From assembly GCA_019648995.1 (NCBI GenBank), contig BLXT01004926.1, forward strand, positions 225,465 through 247,957: a stretch of DNA of 22,493 bases. Direction: 5' to 3'. This stretch comes from Plakobranchus ocellatus. Lineage: Eukaryota; Mollusca; Gastropoda; Plakobranchidae. The position numbers and the translations under genes are program-made. Below, piece after piece: positions 10,502-21,400 of the stretch. The notes under the pieces were generated by a model that was given only the letters and a program-made list of their open reading frames with translations, was not told the DNA's origin and made no database searches. Positions within the stretch are counted from its first letter, which is position 1. The number at the start of each line of letters is the position of its first letter.

Positions 10502-13500
10502 GTTTGTATCAAGAATTGGTATTGGATTGAATGATGCAAAGACAAGGACACAATCCAAATGTCTCAAGTCATTCATGTGATTTGACTCTGACTTTTTATG
10601 TTTCCATTTCGTTTTGCTATTTCTTAATTTAAAAAATGCCAATGCAATGGATGAAAAGATTCATGGATAAGTAGTTTTCAATGTCATGACCCAAAAACAT
10701 CAACTGAACAGTAGTTGACTGAGGTACTGAAATTAATTCTTTTGAGACTTAATTAAAAAATTAGTTATCAAATTGATAAAGTGTGCTGTCATTGACAGGT
10801 TTTTATGTATGATTACTAGTTTCAAAATATCGCAAGGTGCAAGATCAGGTGATAATTTCATTGCATGTTGTCATCGCATCATTTCCAGCATTAGATTGCC
10901 TTTGTCATGCGGGTTGATTTTGTGTGATATTCAAAGTTGATTTACTGTAAAACTCATATTTATTTATTGTTGAAACATCTAATGTCAGTATAATTTGTTT
11001 GTTCCATTCAAGGCAGCCGCAAACTTAAGATTTTTTTCCTGCTTCTTTGTTTTATGATTTCCACGCCAGCCATCCAATCCATTTTCTTCATTTTCTCCTC
11101 AAGTTTCAGCATTATCTCAATGATAAATTCAAATTCAATCTGAATCAGGCCTATACAAGGATACTAACTTTGGCATACTTTTTTTAAAATCTATTTTTAA
11201 TTGCTGTACAATTTTATATATTCAGATTTTTCTCATTTGGTGAAAAGAAGTTACATTTTAATGCTTTTTACTTTCAGCTTTTAAATTAAAATAATTTTTT
11301 TTTGTGTTTTTATGGACACTATTATGATTTTATTGTGTCTACACAGCTCTTCATCAATTAACTTGAAATATAGAAAATGAAATCTATGTATTTTCAGATT
11401 TATTCAGTCATGAATCACTATAAGTATAAAATCAAAATAAGAAAGTGCAAAAAACCTGATATATATTGGATGATTGATAATGATAAAAAAAAAAAAAAAA
11501 TTGTGTTCATGAGATCCATAGATCTAATTTTTGGAGGTTTTTTTTTATGTTGCTGTTACTGTTTACATTGGCCTCATAATTTATACTGCTATTACTGTAT
11601 TAGATGCAAGTGTAAATTATGCCTGAAATGTGAAGTTAAAAGCAAGGATTTGTGGGTGAGCAGACAAGCTTTATAAGAGCTTTTAACCTTGGGTGAGACA
11701 TTTGTTTCTTGCTGTGTGTCCCTTGATTACTGCTGATAATAATTTCTTTATTCCCTTAAATTGTATTTTTTTTTTTTTTTGCATTAACTTCAGCTTGAAT
11801 TAGAGGTTTTGCTTTTGTTTTAATTTTTTTGTTACTGACGAATGGTTAAACATCCTCATGTTTTCCCATGATGCAATCTTTATTGTGCCCAAATCTCACA
11901 TTTCTGATTAAGAGAATTTTAATTTAGCTGTTTGAACATTAAACCCATAATTATTGTGTGCCATATATAATCAATGTTTTTGTATAATTTAAAGTAAAAA
12001 TCAGTTTTTAAGCAATCTGATTTTTATTTTTGAACTCGTTTATTGCTCATTTTTGAGGCGGTTTTAGTTATGTTTTTGTACAAGATGTGTCCAGTGCAAA
12101 TGTGGCCTGTTTTTGTTTCAAGTTGAGGGAGAAAATGTTGGTTTAGCTCGGACTGTAGGCGTGTCAAGGTAATGCTATCACTGATAGCTTCAGCTATTTA
12201 TCTTTTATGGCATGCAACCCTTACTACAGAAATTAGTCTGTATTTTTATGGGGCATGTGATATGATATGAAAAAACTAAGGACAGATTCTTTTTTTTTTT
12301 TTTTTTTTGTACATCGTAATTTGTTCCAATAATGGATGTTACAAGGTAGGTGGTGGGAAATCATCAATTTTTAAGATTTTTTGCTGGTTCTCATGTTTTA
12401 GCAAGTTGTAGAGAATGATTTTCTTTACAAAATGCTGGCAATGTGATGTTACGTACATATGTCATATGATATTATACGTGTAGTAAGACCGTCATTTTGT
12501 CCTCTTTGCAGTGATTGCCACCTTCCATAGTCTCCATTTTTTAAAAATCTGTGCAAGTTTAGAATAGATGCTGGTCTTATATTTGCTCATCATTCTTATC
12601 TATATTATGCTCATACAACTACCAGGGTAAACATTATTGAACAGAAGACAGGGTAATTATACATTATATTTTCTAATTGTACAGCAGTTTTCGCACTGAA
12701 AGAAATGCACATTGATGGTGTCAGGCAAAAATTATAATGTGACTGTGAGATAAGCCCGTAAAAAAAGTGATTTGACACCTGGCTAATTTGCATTTGACAT
12801 TATCCATATGTATTAGAATGAACATATCCGTAAACTCTTTTTGTATAATGTTACAATTTGCAATTTGACAACCAAACGTAATTTACGCACTTGGTCAAAA
12901 AAATCAGCCATGAATATTTGTGTTCCTTAAGTTTTGTAGACAACAAAGAAGACAAGAGTAATGGCAATTTAATTCTATTTTTATTTCAAATGTGTTGAAG
13001 AGCTATTATTCAAGTCTGTTTGTGTACTTTTGAAAATTGCATGTTTAATTTCTGTCACACAAAATAATTAATCTAAACCATCTCTAAACTGAAGCAGGAA
13101 TGCAAGGCATGCACACAACTTTTGAGTTAGCATATGTAGTAACAGATGATGAAAGTCTAGAGGTTGTTTATCTAGTGATCCAGCCAATACAGCTATAAAC
13201 ATACATATACATTTATTTTATTTCTTTGCTCTGGTTAGTCTAGTCTATGGTTATTGTTAGGTGATATATGGATAGTTTGCCTATAATCTTTTACAATACA
13301 TGTATGTATAATCAATAAAAAATATTATACCTTCCAAAAAATGTTTTCTGCTTTTTGTTTGTTACCTTTATCTAACCCTGTACATTAATACAGTGGAATC
13401 TTTCAGTCAAATTGTATAGGAATGGACCAAAGCTTTGAATTAATCTTTACTATTTCAAAAAAAAATTTTTTAGAAAGCCCTAGAGTCTTAAAGAAATGCT

Positions 13501-13518
13501 TTTCAAATGATTTCCTCT

Positions 13519-13727
13519 GTCAGATAAACCCTTTGGGTCAAAGTTGATCCTTTTTTAGTAGATATTAGAACGCTTGTCACATAAACACTGTGGGATAAAA
13601 TTGATCCTTTCCTAGTAAATATAAGAATCCTCGTCAGATAAACCTTTTGGGATAAATTCCTTTTTAGTAGATATTAGAACCCTTATCAGATAAATCCCTT
13701 GGGACAAAGTTGATCCTTTTTTTAACT
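13519..13727 (+). repeat. Minisatellite, 57 bp unit, about 3.6 copies
   Basis: Units start at the GTCAGATAAAC word at 13519, 13576, 13633 and 13685 (diverged). Each carries TTGGGTCAAAGTTGATCC, a T run and AGTAGATATTAGAA. The third unit is 52 bp, with about five bases lost in the AGTTG part. Confidence 0.93.
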
Positions 13728-14263
13728 AAGTGATTATCAGTGGCTTCTCTCAAAATGAACAATAGTAATAACGATCTGCAATCACTTTTGGTTGTCCATG
13801 ACAATGACAAAACCCAGCCAAGCTGGCGAGCTGGGACAAAAATAGTTTATCATGGGAGTAGAGAGCACCCTATACCAAACACCCAGATAAGTGGCATATA
13901 ATAACCATTGATATTGTATTGTGTTTATATACATCCTTTATCCTTAAAAAGATGAGGGTTGCAGTGAAAAAATCCACTTTGCTGCCTAAACTTCTTATCA
14001 GTTTTGTCTTCATGATAAAACAATAATATTACGAAAGAGGCCATGTTGACTTAGGTGAACTATACAAAGTGGATCACTCTCTCTGTTGTGGGCATGTGTT
14101 TAAATTATAGAACCCACTAATAATGTCTGATTATTTGGCATATTTTTGGCAAATGCATCACATTTTTCAATAACAAAATTTCAACTTCTTCCTTGTCAAA
14201 TCTGGAACGATTTTGATATTTCCATTTGCAAATAACTGCTCGAACATATCTGTCTCAGTCAAA

Positions 14264-14320
14264 TAAAAAGCAGTGGAATTTAAAGACATAACACTGACGA
14301 TACTGCCCTTCATTTGGCTA
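14264..14320 (+). repeat. Diverged dispersed copy of the 3028-3120 repeat
   Basis: AAAAAGCAG, a TTTAAAGACATAAC block, GACGATACTGC, then TCATTTGGCTA. It follows the order of the intron 3 duplication and the sequence after it, with several differences. Similarity judged by eye. Confidence 0.5.
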
Positions 14321-15074
14321 TGGTTGGCAGAGATTTACAGTTGGGTCCTTACATATTAAAAGAAATACTTCACAAGAAATCATAGTAGAGTGGTTTATTT
14401 CTATTCCAATGGCATAATAATGACAAAAAAAAATTATCATATCAGCAGGGCCAAACAAAGGGAAACCAGCCAATGTTTCTTGAAATTGGAGATAGTTTGG
14501 TAACACCAAAAAAAAAAAAAAAAAAACCAACCAAAAAAAACCAAAATAAAGCTGGAAAGGTTTATCTCTGAGGAAGAGTGAAAATAGAACGTAAATGGAG
14601 TCCATATGTTTCATTGTTGATGGTACTAGTGGTAGCAATAATGTATTAATAATTCTTCAAACTAACGGGAACTGAAAAACACAAACTGTTCTTGTTTAGA
14701 AAGTTAAAATAAAAAAAAAAATGCTTACACTGGAGGTTGGCTGGAGTGCGGTGGGACAATTGTTTAATTGTGAACAGGCAGCGAATCAGAAATTTAGCTC
14801 GCAGACTACTACATTGCATATTACTAACTTTAACATGAATACAAATTTTGGGATTGGCTCAGTTGAATTGGCGCTCTAAACAGGGAAAGATCAGTAGACC
14901 AGGAAAACCACGGTGTCATGCAACTGCTGACTATCAATAGTTGTCTGGCTGCATGAAACTGAATTGTGAAATCATACAATTTTGTTACCCTCAGAACAGT
15001 CTACTAAGTACATGTATGCTTGAAAACTATGAAAACAAACCCAAATTCTCTCGTTTTTCCTCAGAGTAAGATAT

Positions 15075-15080
15075 TTTATT
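15075..15080 (-). terminator. Candidate dpy-30 poly(A) signal AATAAA
   Basis: TTTATT on the plus strand reads AATAAA on the minus strand, about 260 bases past the dpy-30 stop. It is the first such hexamer seen on that strand. Confidence 0.4.
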
Positions 15081-15340
15081 GTAAACTGATGCTACAGAAG
15101 TATGACAAGGCTGATGCCAACATGGGATGGTAGATCAGATGATATTTATAAGTCAATGACGGGTGAAAAAAAAAGTGCTTGAAAAAGATTGCTCCTGAAT
15201 TCCATAAGCGACTCAGATTTTGGGAATTGGACCAATCTCAATAAAGCTAGATATTCTTTTTCTTTTCCCAAAAATGTTTGTAGTTTAGAACATTTACAAG
15301 AAGAAATAAAAAAGAAGACAACATTAAAAAAAAAAATGCT

Positions 15341-15404
15341 TTAATCAAACTGATCCTTGTTTTTCAGTAAGTAGGCTGCCAGGAATTCTATTGGATTTGG
15401 AGGT
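15341..15404 (-). CDS. DPY30: dpy-30 exon 4 (terminal)
   Basis: Acceptor ctcctcag ends at 15405. The exon codes Arg80 (split) then [20 protein letters not shown] and TAA (15343-15341). The diagnostic Dpy-30 motif is intact. Confidence 0.97.
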
Positions 15405-18400
15405 CTGAGGAGAAAAAAAGAAAGAAAAAAAACTAAAGGGTGATTAATATTAATATACACAGACAAATTTGAATGTGTTCATGAAATATTCACTACAGAG
15501 ATTATTTTTTGAAAACTCTTCAAGATGAGGGGGCATGTCATTCCTTATGTAGGGATACATGTAAATATTCAGAAGAGGGATTTTGTGAAAAGGCAGGGGT
15601 ATGTTAATATCCTTAATGTTCTGATATGATAAGAAAATGTGTCGATTGTATTGAAATTCCTAATAAAGTTTAGGTGAGTCTGGTAACATTTGACATCACT
15701 TGATGTTTACAGCAGGGTGCGTCCTGAGGGTCTAGATGTACATAAGAAAATCCACTTCTCTATGGCTATTTTCCCTGCCATGCATATATTTTCTAGTTTA
15801 TCCTCAAACAATGAATTCAGATGGGCCAGTCTGGTGTTGTGGGGCAAATTCAAACATACAGTATTGTGTTCTCATGCAAGCTCTACTCTACACATTAAGA
15901 TTATAGTAATTTCTGGACGAAATTACAGGCACCATGAGCTAGGTGTAAATGCTAGATATAAGAAATGAATTTGTGTAGAGAATTGTCCTGTCATGCCCGA
16001 ACCAAAAAAAATTGCCAATACTTTGATAGGCACCACATATGTAGAATAAGTTACAACTTCTATATAAGATACATACGCAAAATAATAAAATAACAGACGA
16101 TGCAGGCGGACACATCTGAAATAAAAAGCACCATTATTTTTACACTGGACGATCAAAAACCAAAACAATAGTTGGCAAATTAGCATTTCACCTGTGCAAA
16201 TTTTATGCAATGTTTCCCTTTTTTTCACCCAAAGTTTGGAGATTTATGGCAGTAGTGATAGCAATTTATGCACACAGAGTGTTGCATACACATCTGGTTT
16301 ATGCAAGTCTGGCCCCCTGTGCTTACCTTTCTCGGGCCAGTACAGACATCCCTGTGAGAAGAATTGGCACGACAGTCTGGTCGAGGTACGCCCTTGTAGG
16401 CAGAGACTGAAGGTCGACTTTGAATTTCTTGCTGGGAACCTCGGCCACTTCTTTCTCATTGGTTATGATTTTCTGCAGACATCAATTTCAAGTTTGACAT
16501 TAAAAGAAAAAAGTTCTGTAATTTTTTTTTCTTCAAATAGGGACAGGTGAGAAAAAAATGACTCAACAGCTCACTTTATTTTTTCCTTAAATTTTAAATC
16601 CTGTCACCATATTACAGGACTCATGAAACAATTCACTCACAAGGTTTGAGACCCAGTTATTCAGCCAATGCAATTTGCATCATCGACCCCCCCCCCCTTT
16701 TTGAGAAAAGAATGTATATTTATTAGATTCTGTTTTTACGAAAGTATATATAAATTTAAAAAAAACAAAAACAAAAAAAAAAACCTATGATCTATAAATA
16801 TGTACAATTACATGAAAATCAATCCCAAAGAAAAAAAAATATTAACTTTTTTTGTATTTGTTTATTAGATTTTCTTTTTATGAACCCATTTCTGAATTAA
16901 AAAACAAAACAAAATTACAATCTCTAAATATATATGTACAATTACAAGTGTGGTATACTAAGCATGAAAAAAGCTATAATTATATTAAAATCAATTAAAA
17001 AAAAAATGGGTTTAAAGATCCTACACATAATTAATCACTATTTGCAGAGAAGCATGGATAGAAAGTCAGCTTTCAGATGCATTAAAGAAAGGCTTTATAA
17101 ATGTCTTTAAAAAAAATGGAGAATATTTGGACAAAGATGGTTCATACATTTTAATTAATTTTTAATAAATGCTACCAGATTATTTACAATTAATGAATGA
17201 CTCTGCAATTAGTTAGTTAACACATGACACACCTGAATGTTTTCTGGCACATCTTGTGATTCAATCACTTCATTTGATGCCATCTCTGAGGCTGATATTG
17301 GTCTCGAGCCAGCTTCTATATAAAAATGAAATATGACAAACATGAAATTGATTTTTTTTCTCTCAGAAGGAAACTTATTTTTGAGAAAAATTGATAGATG
17401 CAAGGTAAATAATCTGTCTCAGCTTTGCATCAGTCCATTTAACTTAAAGTTCTCTCAGTCAGACAAGTAATTGTTGAGGTGAAGAAAATTCAGCCTGAAT
17501 ACTGTTTGAAAATTTGTTTTGTTTCAAAGCCAGCTTGGTAACAGTTTTTTTTTTTCATTTTTCAAAAATTTTCATTCCCCATATATTTGTTTCAAATAAA
17601 TGATCGTAAGCAGTGAGTCTTGACACAAACTGGTAACTTCTGCCAAAAAAAAAAAAAAAAAAAATGTCAAGAGGACCTGAATTCAATACATTGTACTGAA
17701 AAACAGGACAAAAGTCTAAACACTCTGGCTTTGTAAAGGTCAAAATTAGAACCACTTAAAGTCACTATTTATAAAGACTGAGTTGCAGCCAGATTAATCA
17801 TCCTCACAAACTCAGGCAGAAGGTTTGGGTTTTTGTATATAGCCAGTCCACAACAGGTGATCTCAGGCTTTTAGGCCCTCTGTCAGGCCGGGGCTTTGAT
17901 GACGGGGCTTGAACTCGCGACAGAAGGGTCCCTGCAGATCTCAGGGCGGACACTCAGGAAGAAAGTGAGCAGGATTAGAAAAGGCTGTAGTGTAAGGTGA
18001 AAAATAGCATCTACTGAAATCTGGATATATGTGATATCCACAAAAAACCCTTGATCTATCCAGTCATGCATGAGTAACTTGTGAAATTTGACCAGAGAGT
18101 GAACAACTTTTTGATCAAATGCTGAATTTCCCATGTCATTATTACAATTTAAGAACTTGGTGAAACCTTTAGGTTAAATGATAAGATGCTCTAGACTTAA
18201 TAGTTATATATATTTGAATCCCCACACTGACTTCTGAGCAGTTTAAGTTTAGCTTTCTCACCCTTAGGTCCATCTTTGATGTGACAATGTGAATTGATTG
18301 CACTTTACAGGCCTATTACTATTTTGCTTATCATTATTGAACATTGTAATGGGTTACGATTGGGAACTGTCATATAATTATAACCTTTGACTTGAGTAGG

Positions 18401-21400
18401 ACAAGAAGCTAAGGCAGTAATGAATCTAAATAATTTTGCAAGTCATTCAATACTGACTTAGAATTTCTGAGGAAGATTAACTGATTCACTACCACCACAT
18501 TTTGTGATAGGACACAGGGGTAGATTGAGATTATTCTAAAATTGCCTATCATTTAAAAAAAAGCTAATATAGGAATTTTCTACAGGATAAAACCATATAA
18601 ATTATGTATCAAATTGAAGGGAATTGTATCTAGTTTCTGTAAATGAGCACCAAACAAGAAAAAAATATTCTTTATTTCAATTTTGATAATACAGCAATCT
18701 CGACAAAAAAAATTTGTAAAAAAATTTCAATAAAAATGACCATGTATAACACTGTGCTAAATCTACTGATAATCTATTGCCCTTAAAAGGTAGATTTTTA
18801 TGAATTGGATTACATAGGCATATACGCACCAAAAATGTGAAAAAAGGTTGAATATTTTTTTATTAATAGCAAAAGTAGAAATTGCTATCAATTTGATAAA
18901 TTACGGCCCCTGATGCACATATAGATGGATAATGGAACAAAACATTAGATGTAAATAACTCTTTCTGACATTCTAACTTTGTGAAAAAGGAAGAGAAATA
19001 TATATCTTGAGCATGTGGAAAAGTTAGTTGACATACATTTAGTACTTCATACAAATACTAACCCATTTATACTGAGCCGGGTTTACCGGCTTAGAATCCA
19101 AATATAGTGACATTAGAGCCGCAAAAACCAGCTTAGGGTAGTCATTCAGTTAAAGTTAGGTAGGAAGAATCTTTAAAGGTCTGTTCTAAGGTCCAAAGGT
19201 TTTAAAATATGATTTTAATCCTTTCAGAAATTGATCATTATCATTCTTTCTGTAAACTTTAATCAAACATGAAAAAAGGTTTTGATTGATCATTTGAAAC
19301 ATACAGCTTGTCACAACAAAGGTTTTAAACCTATCATCAGAATATGTTCTACAATAGGCCTAATAAAAAAACCCGACTCTCATCTGATGTACAAAATTCT
19401 GAGATCTATATATTTCATGAAAATTTCTGGTGATTAGCGAGGTTGTGGAAAAAGTTATAAACTAAACAAATCTATTTTTACACAAAATCTCCACAATCTT
19501 TTTGTCTGCGATGTCTAGATCTACATTTTGACTTTTGCTGATGAGCCTAGATAGCTAGGCCTGTCCTTGGATTAGGCACTGCTGAACTTCTGCGGTCCCC
19601 TTTGTTTACATCATGGTCGTTATTAATATAGAATCAGAAGTTCCCGCTGATTGGTTGGGATTAGATGTCTGTGCCACAATGTCAAAGCAGATGAGTTTTT
19701 AGCCTTTTGTGTGATGTGCAGTGTTTTTTTTTATCTCAGGCTTTCAGCCCCCCTTCGGAAAAATATTTCTCACCTCCGTTGCATGAAATGTTGAGGTGAT
19801 CTCAGGTTTTCGGTCCCCACAAAAATGATTATTTCTTATCTCTGTTGCCTTCCCTCTCCCCTATGAAAAAATTTATCTCAGTTGCTTATAATCGTGGAAG
19901 TGATCTCAGACTTTCCAACTTCCCCCGAAGCTTTTTTATTTTGTCCTTTTTTTATAATGTGAAAGTGATCTCAGGCTTCAAGCTCCCTGCCAAAAATTGA
20001 TTTTTGATCTCCCAAGATTTTTATAATGAGGTGAACGCGCCCAAAATTTATTACCCATCTCTGTTTTTTTCATATAAAAGTGATCTGAGACTTTTGGTCC
20101 CCCTTCAAAAAATCATATATTATCTCGTTCGCTTTTACTTTGAAGTGATCCCCGCCTAAAAAATTATTTCTTATCAAACAGCAAACAAACATAAACAAAA
20201 TGTATTCCGATGAGTTTAAAATATTTATGTCACTCAAGTCCAGTTCTAGATTTAAATCTATATCTTGTTCAGTTTTGAGGCACAAAGAAAAAAAATAATC
20301 GCAGTGGCTGCCCATATGGGACCGTACGAGAAGAAAATTATCTATTCGTACGGTTGGCTAGAACGGATCAGCGCTTCCACTTCTGGAGATCAAACTCCTT
20401 TTTCTCTGTCCCGTTTTTTTTTTTGCTATGTTATTTTCTTTTGTCTTTCCTTGTCGGGCACGAACCGAGATCATCATCATCATCATTATTGTTTTTGTTA
20501 TCATATACAGTGTTTTCTTAAGTCTGAAGCCATGTAAACACAGTAACCTCTGACAATCGCCTAAGGTTAGATTTAGAAGAAGCAAGAAAAGCTGAAACTA
20601 GCTTGACCAAGGCTTAGCCTCATCTAATGTTAGACGTAGCCCAGGCCGAGTACATTTCCCAGAGTATTATGAAAGCAGAGGCTGACTCGCTGCTTAGCAT
20701 AGGACTAGCCTAGTGCATAGTGATATGACTGCACTCAGTGGAGTCAGTGCAATCCGACGCAGTTTGTGTGTAAGTGTGAGAGAGAGAAAGAATGATGGAG
20801 GAGAGAGAAATAGAGATGGAGAGGAGAGCAAGACAGAGAAAGAGTTAGAGAGTCACTAATGTATATGTAAGCGCAGCACGAGCGTGAATAAAGTGTCAGG
20901 TAAGTATCATGCTGGTGTTTAACACACAATATGGCCAACTTCTCTTATACCAAAAAATTATATGTGTTTAAGTAAAAAAAATGTACTTGATTGAAAATAC
21001 CTATTTTTCCTTTTTTTTTTTTTTTGTTTTTTGTTTCCCTCTTTTAACCTCTGATTTTCTTACAAAAATGAAATACCCTTTGAAATGAAACGCTGGACCT
21101 GGCGTGTGCATGGGTGTGTGCGAGTGTGTGTGTTCTCATTAATATATTTGACAACACACACACTCACACACACCCATGCACATAGCCCAAACCAGCATCA
21201 ACAAAGGCAAAAATCAATGGTGAGATTACAGAGCTATTGCTTTCTTTCTCTTTAATTGTTACTCTCTCTGCCCTCTCTGTTTCCATTGCAACCTATCCTC
21301 ATCTCTCCCTCTCCCCACCCTTTTCTTGATCACTCTTTCTTTATCTCTCTCTACCTTTTTCTCCTTCCTTCATTTCCTTTCCCATCCCTCCCTCTCTCTC

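Larger units (their letters stand above)
8570..15340. other. Intergenic region between convergent PNP and dpy-30, including both probable 3' UTRs
   Basis: AT-rich. No exon on either strand matched a protein I recognise. It must hold the PNP 3' UTR from 8570 and the dpy-30 3' UTR running left from 15340. Homopolymer T or A tracts occur near 11769-11780, 12291-12308, 14508-14526 and 15325-15336. Apart from the listed repeats I see nothing else. Confidence 0.7.

Noticed and set aside
11377..11676. 99-codon plus-strand open frame
   Set aside because: Lys- and Cys-rich by AT-rich composition, includes a poly-A run; no splice or homology support.
6951..13400. Word TACAGTGGAA at 6951 and 13391 as ends of a MITE
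   Set aside because: No inverted partner end or target duplication could be found for either.
16194..16550. 118-codon plus-strand open frame
   Set aside because: Antisense to dpy-30 exon 3, whose minus-strand product is clearly the conserved Dpy-30 domain.
18261..18275. ATGGACCTAAGG followed by gtgaga on the minus strand, as a dpy-30 first exon
   Set aside because: It leaves phase 0, whereas exon 2 needs phase 1.
20889..20898. Good plus-strand donor-like site CAGgtaagt inside the TIR element
   Set aside because: No plus-strand exon with protein likeness ends here; could be chance.
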